A stretch of 50,062 bases of DNA, from NCBI GenBank assembly GCA_947385955.1, contig CANDNA010000025.1:1-50062 (forward strand), written 5' to 3'. Below are positions 34,076 through 42,317 of the stretch, in pieces (position 1 is the first letter of the stretch; each line of letters starts with the position of its first letter). The translations under genes were made by a program, and so were the position numbers. The notes below the pieces were generated by a model, which saw only the letters and a list, made by a program, of their open reading frames with translations, had not been told where the DNA came from and searched no databases. The stretch is from an uncultured Clostridia bacterium. Lineage in GTDB: Bacteria; Bacillota; Clostridia; Lachnospirales; Lachnospiraceae.

Positions 34076-34948
34076 ATGGAAGCAGATCAGAAGTGGATGC
34101 CGCCGCCGTGGCTGGCATATCCGGAGATTGAACGGTATTCCATTGGCTGGCGTATGGGATACGGAGAGGATTATATGTGGCGTTTTTCGGATTGGCTGGA
34201 CAGCCTTTCCCCAGAGGAACAAAAGGAATATCAGGACCTGTTTCCGGAACCGGTCACATGGAAAGGCTGGTGGGAGGATGAGGATTACTGTGAGGTATTT
34301 ACGTATGGGGATTTCTGCATTCCTTTGTGGCAGCCGTCCGGGGTGCCGGCCTGTACACGCGCCCGGCTTATGCAGGAGGCAGCAGACGGGAAACAGCATA
34401 CATTCTGTCTGTTCTGGGGTCACCAGCCCTCCAAAGACGGGAGGATTACCAAAAGCTGTTTCAGCCAGTGGTGGTTTCTACAGGAGCAGTTTTGGGCGGT
34501 TGCCCATCATTATTGCTGTATGGAACAGTTTATGATGGAACAGAAAGCGGAACTGTTTGGAGATGAAAAAATCCGGCAGCAGATTCTGGAGTGTCAGACT
34601 CCCAAACAGATGAAGGCGCTGGGAAGAAAGGTGCAGGGATTTGATCAGACTGTGTGGGATCAGGTCAAATATTCCATTGCACTGAACGGAAACTGGTATA
34701 AATTCAGCCAGAACCGGAAGCTGAGAGACTTTCTGCTTTCCACAGGTGACAGCATTCTGGCAGAGGCCAGCCCCTATGACGGGATTTGGGGCATCCGGCT
34801 TTCCGCTGATTCGCCGGATGCACAGGACCCGGAAAAGTGGAGAGGGCAGAATCTGCTGGGATTTGCCCTGATGGAGGTGAGGGAGGAACTTCGGCGGGTG
34901 ACTCAAAATGAAGCGCTCTGTGACTTCAGCATGCTGGAAGAAAGATAG
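34076..34948 (+). CDS. NADAR/YbiA-family N-glycosidase-like protein
   Basis: Residues about 135-286 form a NADAR (YbiA, DUF1768) domain: CCMEQFMMEQKAELFGD, ALGRKVQGFDQTVWDQVKYS, ASPYDGIWGIRLS and GQNLLGFALMEVREEL are all typical. Members cleave N-glycosidic bonds, for example in riboflavin intermediates (plant and bacterial YbiA-like proteins) or ADP-ribose attached to DNA bases. The first 105 residues form an unusual Trp-rich extension (WRFSDWLDSL, WKGWWEDEDY) with no recognised domain. The ribosome binding site is only moderate (AAAGGGG, 13 bases). No DarT-type ADP-ribosyltransferase is nearby. A terminator follows. Confidence 0.82.
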   Translation: MEADQKWMPPPWLAYPEIERYSIGWRMGYGEDYMWRFSDWLDSLSPEEQKEYQDLFPEPVTWKGWWEDEDYCEVFTYGDFCIPLWQPSGVPACTRARLMQEAADGKQHTFCLFWGHQPSKDGRITKSCFSQWWFLQEQFWAVAHHYCCMEQFMMEQKAELFGDEKIRQQILECQTPKQMKALGRKVQGFDQTVWDQVKYSIALNGNWYKFSQNRKLRDFLLSTGDSILAEASPYDGIWGIRLSADSPDAQDPEKWRGQNLLGFALMEVREELRRVTQNEALCDFSMLEER

Positions 34949-34973
34949 ATACCTGTCAGAAAAAGAAGAGAGG

Positions 34974-35003
34974 GGCTGTTCCGGTAAAGGGACAGCCTTT
35001 TTT
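34974..35003 (+). terminator. Terminator after the NADAR gene
   Basis: GGCTGTTCC pairs with GGGACAGCC (one G-T pair) across a six-base loop and is followed by TTTTTT. Confidence 0.88.
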
Positions 35004-35038
35004 CTTTTTTACGGAGAGTTGTAAATGGAAATGTGTGC

Positions 35039-35065
35039 GAACCAAATAAAATACTTCTGCGTCTA
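35039..35065 (+). promoter_or_regulatory. Candidate ECF-sigma promoter of the sigma/anti-sigma operon
   Basis: GAACC (35039-35043) and CGTCTA (35060-35065) are separated by 16 bases, the classic ECF -35 (GAAC) and -10 (CGTC) layout. It lies about 90 bases upstream of the sigma-factor start, fitting self-activation of the operon. Confidence 0.6.
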
Positions 35066-35154
35066 ATGATTGTAGTACCCAAGTCCGGACAGGGGAAACA
35101 GGATTGACAGACGAAAGCAGATGCCGGAGCTGTCAGGTTACAGGGAGAAAATAT

Positions 35155-35676
35155 ATGAACACATTACTGAAAAGGGCAAAGCGTCGGGATGGGGAGGCGT
35201 TTGTGGCTTTGATGCAGGAGAATATGAAAGGAATGTATAAAGTGGCGTTTGCCATTCTTTCCAATGATGAAGATGCGGCGGATGCCATCCAGGATACGAT
35301 TCTGACATGCTGGGAAAAGCTGTACACACTGAAACGGGAAGAATATTTCAAATCCTGGCTTACAAGAATCCTGATCAATAAATGTAACGATATCCTCAGA
35401 AAAGGACGAAAACTGGTGTACACTGACAGTATGATGGACATACAGGCCGGAACGGAGTGCGCAGAGTATGAAACAGTAGAGTGGCGTGAAATGCTCCGGT
35501 GCGTGGATGAGAAATACCGTGTCATTCTTGTTCTGTATTATGCGGAAGGTTTCAAAGTGAAGGAAATCAGTGAAATGCTGGGGGAAAGCGAGAGCGCTGT
35601 GAAACGGCGCCTGTCTGCTGCCCGCAGAGAGATAGAACAGATGTATGGTCCTGAAATGGGGAGGAAACATAAATGA
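35155..35676 (+). CDS. ECF-type RNA polymerase sigma factor
   Basis: The 173-residue protein has sigma region 2 (about 8-75: AFVALMQENMKGMYKVAFAI, DAADAIQDTILTCWEKL, FKSWLTRILINKC) and region 4 with a helix-turn-helix (about 110-165: YRVILVLYYAEGFKVKEISE, ESAVKRRLSAARREI). Region 3 is absent, as in ECF factors. It should direct RNA polymerase to stress or envelope genes when released by its anti-sigma partner. The start is the ATG with GGGAG seven bases upstream; 35104 is in frame but without a site. The downstream gene begins in its stop. Confidence 0.93.
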   Translation: MNTLLKRAKRRDGEAFVALMQENMKGMYKVAFAILSNDEDAADAIQDTILTCWEKLYTLKREEYFKSWLTRILINKCNDILRKGRKLVYTDSMMDIQAGTECAEYETVEWREMLRCVDEKYRVILVLYYAEGFKVKEISEMLGESESAVKRRLSAARREIEQMYGPEMGRKHK

Positions 35677-37028
35677 ATCAAAACGAAAAAATCATTTCAG
35701 CTTTCCGACAGGATATGGAACTCCCTGCGATTGTAACACAGAAAGCAGATGCGGCCTTTGCACAGATTCTGGCAGAGGAGCAAAAGGAGACAGGTAAGAT
35801 GAAAGAAACGAAAAAGAAATCTCATAAAAAGAAAATGCCCCTGTGGGCAAAGAGTGCAGCGGCGGTGGCAGCAGTGCTTTTGCTGGTGATTGGCGTTTGT
35901 TCCGCCAATCCGGTACTGGCAGCCAGGATTCCGGTGCTTGGACGCATTTTTTCCATGCTGGGGAAAACCGCAGAGTATCCGGGCGATTATCAGGAGTATG
36001 TACAGCCTCTGGAGGAGCCGGATCAGGTACCTGCCAAAGAGGGGGAAGCAGAGGCAGATACGCCGGCTTATTCGCAGACAGTGGACGGGGTTACGGTAAC
36101 ACTGTCGGAAATTTACTGCAATCAGGAAAGCCTGAGCATTTCCATGCTGGTGGAAAGCAGTGAGCCGTTTGCAGATAAAATCATGAAGTGGCAGGATGGA
36201 AGCCGCCGCCTGTCTCTGGAGGGAGTGACAGAGTTTTCCTTCCGGCCCCTGCCCTATGTAGGGGACAAAGAGCTGGAAGGGGACTTTCTGGATGAAAAGA
36301 CATTTGCCGGTATCTGGAGAATCGGGCTGGACGGAGTGCTGGCAGATGAATCGGAAGTGGCAAAAATCCTGGAGGAAGCAGAGGCGGCAGGCGGAGAAAT
36401 TCCGTCCACGGATGAAGAAATCATGCAGTATATTAAAAAACTGCCTCTTCCGGAAACGTTTACAATGGAAATCAGTCTGGAAAAAATCGTGGGTGATCTG
36501 GCAGAGGCTGAACCTGTTGACTGGGGGATGAGTGAAGAGGAGCTGGCGGCCCTGCCGGAAGAGGAGTTTCGTGAGCTGTACAGCCGGATCATGGAGGAGA
36601 CCGGCAGGGATCAGTATCCCAACAAAGCGGAATATTACTGGTTTGAAGGGCCGTGGCATTTTACGGTTCCGGTAACGGTGAATGTTGCGGACAATCATAC
36701 GGTTCCGGTAGAGGATTTCAATGAAGCGGGTGTGGGCCTGCATTCGGTAACGGTGACTCCTTTCGAACTTTCCCTGGAGCTGGAAGAGGCAGGAAGGGAC
36801 TGTATTCCGATTGTATTTGATGCGCAGGGAAACTGGATGGAGCACGGAGAAAATACTTCTGTTTTTCCCATTGCAGATCATGATGTTTCCAGGATTACAA
36901 TCTGCATCTGTGAGTTTGAGAAATGGAAGGGGGATATCATAGCCCACAGGGATCAGGACGACTATCTGCAATACACCGGGAAACTTGCCCTTTACAGGAA
37001 AGAACTGGAACTGCCGGTATCAAAATAA
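35673..37028 (+). CDS. DUF4179-type membrane anti-sigma factor
   Basis: The 451-residue protein has a cytoplasmic N-terminus (1-58) suited to binding the sigma factor, one membrane helix (about 59-80) followed by NPVLAARIPVLGRIFSM, the DUF4179 signature, and a large extracellular part with mainly beta-type sequence. Such proteins in Clostridia are paired with ECF sigma factors and are taken to hold them inactive until an envelope signal is sensed. GGGGAGG lies eight bases before the ATG, and the 4-base overlap with the sigma gene couples their synthesis. The signal is unknown. Confidence 0.85.
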   Translation: MNQNEKIISAFRQDMELPAIVTQKADAAFAQILAEEQKETGKMKETKKKSHKKKMPLWAKSAAAVAAVLLLVIGVCSANPVLAARIPVLGRIFSMLGKTAEYPGDYQEYVQPLEEPDQVPAKEGEAEADTPAYSQTVDGVTVTLSEIYCNQESLSISMLVESSEPFADKIMKWQDGSRRLSLEGVTEFSFRPLPYVGDKELEGDFLDEKTFAGIWRIGLDGVLADESEVAKILEEAEAAGGEIPSTDEEIMQYIKKLPLPETFTMEISLEKIVGDLAEAEPVDWGMSEEELAALPEEEFRELYSRIMEETGRDQYPNKAEYYWFEGPWHFTVPVTVNVADNHTVPVEDFNEAGVGLHSVTVTPFELSLELEEAGRDCIPIVFDAQGNWMEHGENTSVFPIADHDVSRITICICEFEKWKGDIIAHRDQDDYLQYTGKLALYRKELELPVSK

Positions 37029-37084
37029 CAGAGGATACTGATGACTGTTCATGGGGCGGGAACTAAAGTTTATAAAAATACTTC

Positions 37085-37113
37085 TTGACTTTTGAACAGA
37101 AACGTATTAAAGT
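37085..37113 (+). promoter_or_regulatory. Promoter of the T-box leader and trpXYZ-like operon
   Basis: TTGACT (37085-37090) and TAAAGT (37108-37113) are 17 bases apart, close to sigma-A consensus, just before the leader. Confidence 0.55.
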
Positions 37114-37129
37114 GTCTGTAGAATAAAAA

Positions 37130-37404
37130 GAAACCTGTGAGAAAGAGGAGTAGGCTTACGGATGCCATAACAGAGAGCCGCAGATGGTGGGATTGCGGTA
37201 TGGGGATGTTTGCTGAATGGGCTTTCGAGGGCAGTCCGAACGGAATATGCCAAGTAGGCGCTGCCGGGAACCGCACCCGTTATCCACGCGGCATGTATGA
37301 AGTACATGAAATGAGTGGGTCTTTTGGGAAGGCCAATTTGAGTGGTACCGCGATAATGTAAATTAGCGCCTCAAACATAGTGTATATGTTTGAGGCGTTT
37401 TTTT
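37130..37404 (+). promoter_or_regulatory. T-box leader with tryptophan specifier and terminator
   Basis: This leader senses uncharged tRNA and lets transcription continue only when that tRNA is scarce. The base of stem I pairs GAAAG (37140s) with CTTTC (37222-37226); GAGTAGG supplies the AGTA loop, and AGAGAGCCGC with TGCGGT forms the distal arm. The specifier follows GCTGAA and reads TGG (37218-37220), the Trp codon. The T-box itself is AATTTGAGTGGTACCGCG (37335-37352). A perfect terminator, CGCCTCAAACATA/TATGTTTGAGGCG with seven T's, ends at 37404. The acceptor-pairing bases are TGGT, which would need a U-G pair with a G73 discriminator. Confidence 0.9.
37366..37404 (+). terminator. T-box regulated terminator
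   Basis: A perfect 13-bp stem with a five-base loop, followed by TTTTTTT. Its 5' arm lies just after the T-box sequence, which is the competing antiterminator partner. Confidence 0.9.
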
Positions 37405-37540
37405 ATGATACAGGAAATTCCTCCGGATTTCCTGTATCATAAAAAGCCCTCCGGCGGGATCGTACTGCGGCGGGGAGGAAATATATCGCTGAAGCGATCC
37501 ACCGCAGGCGGGAATCATTCTTTTTCATGCATACGGGCGC
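37400..37540. repeat. Large palindromic element between T-box and trpX
   Basis: Directly after the terminator, TTTTTATGATACAGGAAAT (37400-37418) pairs perfectly with its complement at 37427-37445, a 19-bp stem with an eight-base loop. Farther on, CTGCGG/CCGCAG encloses ATCGC TGAA GCGAT, and a GCGCC/GGCGC core lies near 37530. Nested palindromes without coding sequence suggest a REP/BIME-like mobile repeat that has inserted in the leader. Confidence 0.6.
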
Positions 37541-37603
37541 CCGGCGCATGAGTAGGAGAAGATAGCTCTTCTGTATCACAGGCAGCAAAGGGAGGACATG
37601 ATT

Positions 37604-38614
37604 ATGAAAAGAAAAATGACGGCAATGATAATGACAGCAATGACTGCAGCGGCGGCAGCGCTGGTATTGACAGCCTGTGGGGCACAGTCTGAAGAGGGAC
37701 AGTATACAATAGGAATTGCCCAGTTTGCGGAGCATGGTTCGCTGGATAACTGCAGAGAGGGATTTCTGCAGGGGCTGGCGGAAGCCGGTATCGAGGAAGG
37801 AAAGAATCTGACGGTGGTGTTTGACAATGCACAGGCAGATATGGGGACGGCCAGCACGATTACAGATTCTTATGTATCGCAGAAGGTGGATTTGATCTGT
37901 GCCATTGCCACACCCACGGCTATGAGTGCATACAATTCCTGTATGAATACAGAGATTCCTGTGATCTATACGGCAGTTTCCGATCCGGCGGGCGCGGGCC
38001 TGGCAGGGGAGGACGGAAGCAGTGTGGGAAATATAACAGGCACCAGTGATGCGCTGCCCGTTACGCAGCAGATGGAGATGATCCGGCGGATGCTGCCCCA
38101 GGCAAAGACCATCGGGATTCTCTATACCACCAGTGAGGCCAATTCTGTCAGTACCATTGCAGAATATAAGGCACATGCGGCGGAATATGGCTTTGAGATT
38201 GTGGAAACCGGCATCAATACCATCGCGGATGTGCCAATGGCGGCGGCAGATATGGCAGCCAAAGTGGACTGTATCACCAATCTGACGGATAACACAGTGG
38301 TTTCGGCACTGCAGACGGTACTGGATGAAGCAGGCAAACAGGGGATTCCCGTGTTTGGTTCTGAGGTGGAGCAGGTAAAAAACGGCTGTGTGGCTTCTAT
38401 GGGTCTGGATTATGTGGAACTGGGCAGACAGACCGGTGCAATGGCAGCCAAAGTACTGAAGGGAGAAGCAAAGGCTTCAGAAATGCCTTTTGAAGTGATT
38501 TCCCAGGCAAGCCTTTATCTGAATACGGCGGCGGCAGACCAGATCGGACTGACCATCCCGGAAGATATGATAAAGGAAGCAGCAGAAAAATTTGAGGAGA
38601 TTACCGTGGAATAA
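37604..38614 (+). CDS. trpX: TrpX-like ABC transporter substrate-binding lipoprotein
   Basis: The 336-residue protein has a lipoprotein signal ending LTAC (Cys25) and an ABC_sub_bind (PF04392-type) fold: GIAQFAEHGSLDNCREGFLQ, VDLICAIATPTAMSAY, SEVEQVKNGCVASMGLDY. Members encoded behind Trp T-boxes in Firmicutes are predicted tryptophan (or aromatic compound) importers, which fits the UGG specifier here. I use the ATG at 37604, eight bases from GGAGG; the ATG at 37598 is only two bases from it. The specificity rests on the regulatory site, not on binding residues. Confidence 0.8.
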   Translation: MKRKMTAMIMTAMTAAAAALVLTACGAQSEEGQYTIGIAQFAEHGSLDNCREGFLQGLAEAGIEEGKNLTVVFDNAQADMGTASTITDSYVSQKVDLICAIATPTAMSAYNSCMNTEIPVIYTAVSDPAGAGLAGEDGSSVGNITGTSDALPVTQQMEMIRRMLPQAKTIGILYTTSEANSVSTIAEYKAHAAEYGFEIVETGINTIADVPMAAADMAAKVDCITNLTDNTVVSALQTVLDEAGKQGIPVFGSEVEQVKNGCVASMGLDYVELGRQTGAMAAKVLKGEAKASEMPFEVISQASLYLNTAAADQIGLTIPEDMIKEAAEKFEEITVE

Positions 38615-38650
38615 GAACGGAGCGCGGCAATCCGGTAAGGAGAGAGAACG

Positions 38651-39562
38651 TTGGCACTATTACTGAGCGTTTTGGAACAGGGCCTGATCTACGCGATTAT
38701 GGGGCTCGGTGTATACATCACATATAAAATACTGGATTTCCCGGATCTTACGGTGGATGGCAGCTTCCCGATGGGAGCCGCCATTGCCTGCATCCTGATC
38801 AGCAGGGGGGCACCTTCCCTGCTGACACTTCCGGTCTGCTTTCTGGCAGGGGCTTTTGTGGGGATGCTGACGGGACTGATTCATGTAAAATTAAAAGTAA
38901 GGGATCTTTTGTCCGGCATTATCATGATGACGGCTCTGTATACGGTAAATCTGCGGATTGCCGGGAAAGCCAATCTTCCCATCTATAATATGCAGACGCT
39001 GTTTGACAATGAGGCAGTGGACAGTCTGACGGGATGGATACCGGAAAGATTCCGGACCGTTCTGATTATTTTTGTCATTACGATACTGATTAAGTGTTTA
39101 CTGGACTGGTATCTGTCTACCCAATCCGGTTTCCTGCTCCGGGCAGTGGGAGATAATGACACGATTGTCACTTCCCTTGGCGTGGATAAGGGACTGGTTA
39201 AGATCACCGGGCTTTCCATTGCCAATGGCCTGGTAACGGTAAGCGGCTGCCTGTTTGCACAGCAGCAGCGGTTTTTTGATATATCAGTGGGGACGGGTAC
39301 GGTGGTGATCGGTCTGGCCAGTGTGATCATCGGCACCAGCCTGTTTAGGAGGATCACGGTCTGGAAGGTGACTACCAGCGTGGTAATCGGCTCGCTGATT
39401 TATAAAGGCTGTGTGGCGCTGGCCATCAGGATGGGGCTGTCCTCCAGTGATTTAAAGCTGATTACGGCAGTCCTGTTTCTGGGGATACTGGTGCTTGGGA
39501 TGGAACGGAAAAAGAAGGTGAAAACAGATGCTGACATTAGAGAACATAACAAAACATTATAA
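38651..39562 (+). CDS. trpY: TrpY-like ABC transporter permease
   Basis: The 303-residue integral membrane protein shows about eight to nine hydrophobic segments of the BPD_transp_2 (branched-chain/ribose-like) class, with YITYKILDFPDLTVDGSFP near the N-terminus and DNDTIVTSLGVDKGLVKITG, the loop typical of this permease class. It begins with TTG, supported by AAGGAGAG six bases upstream. It overlaps the ATPase gene by 35 bases. Together with TrpX and the ATPase it would import tryptophan or a related compound. Confidence 0.85.
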   Translation: MALLLSVLEQGLIYAIMGLGVYITYKILDFPDLTVDGSFPMGAAIACILISRGAPSLLTLPVCFLAGAFVGMLTGLIHVKLKVRDLLSGIIMMTALYTVNLRIAGKANLPIYNMQTLFDNEAVDSLTGWIPERFRTVLIIFVITILIKCLLDWYLSTQSGFLLRAVGDNDTIVTSLGVDKGLVKITGLSIANGLVTVSGCLFAQQQRFFDISVGTGTVVIGLASVIIGTSLFRRITVWKVTTSVVIGSLIYKGCVALAIRMGLSSSDLKLITAVLFLGILVLGMERKKKVKTDADIREHNKTL

Positions 39563-40301
39563 TCCGGGAAGTGTGAATGAGATGTGCCTGTTTGACGGTT
39601 TTCATTTTACCGTACAGGACGGGGAATTTGTTTCGGTGGTGGGAAGCAACGGTTCAGGCAAAACCTCACTGCTCAATCTGATCTGCGGCAGCATAGATAC
39701 GGACGGAGGCAGCATACAGGTCAACGGACAGGATATGACACGGAAAAAATCGTATCTGCGTCACCGAAAGATCGGGCGGGTTTATCAGGATCCGTCCAAA
39801 GGCACCTGCCCGTCCATGACCATTCTGGAAAATATGTCCCTTGCAGACAATAAAGGCAGGCACTACGGACTGCGAAGGGGAGTTAACAAAGCCAGGATGG
39901 AATCTTACCGGGAGCTTTTATCACAGCTCAATCTGGGGCTGGAGGATAAGCTGCATACCCGTGTGGGGGATTTATCCGGCGGCCAGAGACAGGCGGTGGC
40001 GCTTTTGATGTCTACCATGACGCCCATTGACTTCCTGATCCTGGATGAGCATACGGCGGCTCTGGACCCTAAGACAGCGGAAACCATTATGGAGCTGACA
40101 GACCGGATTGTCAGGAAAAAGAAAGTAACCACCATTATGGTAACCCACAATCTGCGCTATGCCCTGGAATATGGGAACCGGCTGGTGATGATGCATGAGG
40201 GTAATGTCATACTGGATAAGTCCGGCAGGGAAAAAGAGGAGATGGATACGGAAGAGATCATGGGGATTTTTAACCGGATCAGCGTGGAATGCGGGAACTG
40301 A
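39528..40301 (+). CDS. trpZ: TrpZ-like ABC transporter ATPase
   Basis: The 257-residue cytoplasmic ATPase powers the transporter. Walker A is GSNGSGKT (39-46), the signature is LSGGQRQ near residue 148 and Walker B is FLILDEHTAALDP. The length is normal. The start overlaps the end of the permease gene, with AGAAGG before it. A terminator follows 65 bases after the stop. Confidence 0.9.
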   Translation: MLTLENITKHYNPGSVNEMCLFDGFHFTVQDGEFVSVVGSNGSGKTSLLNLICGSIDTDGGSIQVNGQDMTRKKSYLRHRKIGRVYQDPSKGTCPSMTILENMSLADNKGRHYGLRRGVNKARMESYRELLSQLNLGLEDKLHTRVGDLSGGQRQAVALLMSTMTPIDFLILDEHTAALDPKTAETIMELTDRIVRKKKVTTIMVTHNLRYALEYGNRLVMMHEGNVILDKSGREKEEMDTEEIMGIFNRISVECGN

Positions 40302-40365
40302 TCCCTGAAAACAATTCGCTTTCATGCTTTACAGCAGCAGGGATTTTCCTGTAAAACAATAGAAA

Positions 40366-40407
40366 ACGGGGAATACATCCGGTTCGGAAGTATTCCCTGC
40401 TTTTTTG
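40366..40407. terminator. Terminator between trpXYZ-like operon and hemerythrin gene
   Basis: GGGGAATAC pairs with GTATTCCC over a loop of about 13 bases and is followed by TGCTTTTTT on plus. The A-rich left flank (AGAAAAC) gives a weaker T-tract on minus, so it may also end the pyrBI-hemerythrin transcript. Confidence 0.75.
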
Positions 40408-40421
40408 TAAAAGGTGCGGCC

Positions 40422-40808
40422 TTAGCCGATCAGTTTATCGACATTCAGAATATGCTCCACCAGCCAGTCTGTCAGGAAAGTGAGGATATCACTGATGGCA
40501 TCGTCGCTGTTTTCATCCAGAGACTGGAGGTCAAGACCTTCCAGTTTGGCAATAAAGGCATCATGCTGTACCTTTTGGGTAAACATGCCTTTGTAACCGA
40601 TTTCCTTCATATAGCTCTCTTCGTGAGAAAAATGGAATTTGGTGTAGTCCCGCAGATCTTCCAGAATTTTGATGATATGGTCATATTTATCCGGGATAAA
40701 TTCATTCTGCTGAAGCTGATAGGCTTCTTCTGCGATTTCAAATAATCTTTTGTGCTCTTCATCCACAAAATCAATGCCTGTTTTGTAGCTCTCTTTAAAT
40801 TCGTACAT
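40422..40808 (-). CDS. Bacteriohemerythrin
   Basis: The 128-residue protein is a four-helix di-iron oxygen-binding protein. Metal ligands are visible as His19 (DEEHKRLF), His59/Glu63 (FHFSHEE), His82 (QHDAFI), and His119 with Asp124 (WLVEHILNVD). The first His of the usual HxxxH pair is Gln78, so one ligand appears replaced, as in some clostridial members. In anaerobes such proteins bind or remove O2. AAGGAGG precedes the start. It lies 26 bases downstream of pyrI on the same strand, so it is probably in the pyr transcript. Confidence 0.9.
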   Translation of the reverse strand: MYEFKESYKTGIDFVDEEHKRLFEIAEEAYQLQQNEFIPDKYDHIIKILEDLRDYTKFHFSHEESYMKEIGYKGMFTQKVQHDAFIAKLEGLDLQSLDENSDDAISDILTFLTDWLVEHILNVDKLIG

Positions 40809-40834
40809 ATGTATGCCTCCTTATATTTGATCTT

Positions 40835-41266
40835 TTACCATCTCTGCCTGCACTTTTCTTCACAATATTTGCAGCGATAGATTTCCTTTTTCGGATCTGT
40901 CAGTACAAAAATATGGGGCAGACCCTGCTCAATGGAAGTGATGCAGCGGGGATTCTTACATTTTATCACATGTTTGATCTCTTTTGGAAGGGAAAGCTGT
41001 CTTTTTTCCACGATACGCCCGTCCTTGATTACATTGACGGTAATGTTGTGGTCGATAAAGCCCAGTATGTCCAGATTCAGTGTATCGATGTCGCATTCCA
41101 CTTTCAGGATATCTTTTCTTTCCATTTTATTGCTGCGGGCATTTTTTATGATTGCCACAGTGCAGTCCAGTTTATCCAATTGTAAATGGTGATAAATAGA
41201 AAGGCTTTTGCCGGCTTTGATATGATCCAGTACAAAGCCCTCTTCGATTTTGCCTACATTTAACAT
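40835..41266 (-). CDS. pyrI: Aspartate carbamoyltransferase regulatory chain
   Basis: The 143-residue subunit binds allosteric nucleotides and attaches to the catalytic chain PyrB. The zinc-binding C-terminal domain has Cys103, Cys108, Cys132 and Cys135 in the CxxxxC...CxxC pattern (CKNPRC, CKYC). The N-terminal nucleotide-binding domain is seen in GFVLDHIKAGKSL. It lies 36 bases downstream of pyrB, the usual order. Confidence 0.95.
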   Translation of the reverse strand: MLNVGKIEEGFVLDHIKAGKSLSIYHHLQLDKLDCTVAIIKNARSNKMERKDILKVECDIDTLNLDILGFIDHNITVNVIKDGRIVEKRQLSLPKEIKHVIKCKNPRCITSIEQGLPHIFVLTDPKKEIYRCKYCEEKCRQRW

Positions 41267-41302
41267 GTATTACCTCCTGTATTCCGATACTCGGTCTGTG
41301 TG

Positions 41303-42235
41303 TTATTTTTCCTGCAGCGGCTGATCTGTCAGTCCCAGCAGCGTACAGATCAGAGCCATACGTACATAAACTCCATACTGGGCCTGTTTGAAATAGACAG
41401 CTCTGGGGTCCTCGTCCACTTCCACGGAAATCTCATTGACACGGGGAAGGGGATGCAGGATCAGCATGTCCGGGCCTGCCAGCGCCAGTTTCTCTTTGTC
41501 CAGAATATAGAAGTCTTTTAAACGGACATAATCTTCTTCATTGAAGAACCGTTCCCGCTGTACCCTGGTCATATAGAGCAGATCCAGCGATCCGATACAG
41601 TCCTCCAGACGGATGACTTCTTCATAGCCAATCCCTTTTTCCCGCAGCATTTCAGTCATATAGCTGGGAATCCGCAGTTCTTCCGGAGAAATAAAGAGAA
41701 AACGGATGTTTTCATAACGGGTCAGTGCATGGATCAGAGAGTGGACGGTACGTCCGAATTTCAGGTCGCCGCACAGGCCGATGGTGAGATCGGACAACCG
41801 GCCTTTCAGGCTGCGGATTGTCAGCAGATCGGTCAGGGTCTGCGTGGGATGCTGGTGCCCGCCGTCGCCGGCATTGATCACCGGAATGGCAGAACGGGTG
41901 GCTGCAACCATAGGCGCCCCCTCTTTGGGATGACGCATGGCACAGATATCCGCGTAGCAGGAGATGACCCGGATGGTATCGGAAACGCTTTCTCCTTTGG
42001 AAGCGGAAGAGGAACCCGCATCGGAAAATCCAAGTACCTTACCGCCCAGATTGAGCATGGCGGCTTCAAAACTGAGGCGTGTCCGGGTGCTTGGCTCATA
42101 AAAGCAGGTTGCCAGCTTTTTGCCTTCGCATATATGGGCATAACGGTCCATATGCTGTTCTATATCATTGGCCAGGGCAAAGAGCTGTTCCAGCTCTCCG
42201 GTTGTAAAATCCAGCGGGCTCATAAGATGTCTCAT
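41303..42235 (-). CDS. pyrB: Aspartate carbamoyltransferase catalytic chain
   Basis: PyrB joins carbamoyl phosphate and aspartate in the second step of pyrimidine synthesis. At 310 residues it has normal length. STRTRLSFE (49-57) binds carbamoyl phosphate, [11 protein letters not shown] is the second active-site segment, and ILHPLPR completes the site near the C-terminus. AAAGGAG lies eight bases before the ATG. No PyrR attenuator or uracil-responsive leader was seen in the short gap to the nitroreductase terminator. Confidence 0.96.
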   Translation of the reverse strand: MRHLMSPLDFTTGELEQLFALANDIEQHMDRYAHICEGKKLATCFYEPSTRTRLSFEAAMLNLGGKVLGFSDAGSSSASKGESVSDTIRVISCYADICAMRHPKEGAPMVAATRSAIPVINAGDGGHQHPTQTLTDLLTIRSLKGRLSDLTIGLCGDLKFGRTVHSLIHALTRYENIRFLFISPEELRIPSYMTEMLREKGIGYEEVIRLEDCIGSLDLLYMTRVQRERFFNEEDYVRLKDFYILDKEKLALAGPDMLILHPLPRVNEISVEVDEDPRAVYFKQAQYGVYVRMALICTLLGLTDQPLQEK

Positions 42236-42278
42236 GGTAAATTCTCCTTTTTTCGTTCAGACTGAAATGACAGTGCGC

Positions 42279-42312
42279 AAAAAAATCGAAGGAATCAAGT
42301 CCCTCCGATTTT
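42279..42312 (-). terminator. Terminator after the nitroreductase gene (minus strand)
   Basis: On the minus strand AAAATCGGAGG pairs with CCTTCGATTTT (one G-T pair) across nine bases, ending in TTTTTTT. It separates the nitroreductase from pyrB. Confidence 0.85.
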
Positions 42313-42317
42313 ATGTA

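Noticed and set aside
42236-42317. Possible PyrR-type attenuator upstream of pyrB
   Set aside because: The only hairpin there is the terminator of the nitroreductase; the remaining leader is too short for an attenuator set.
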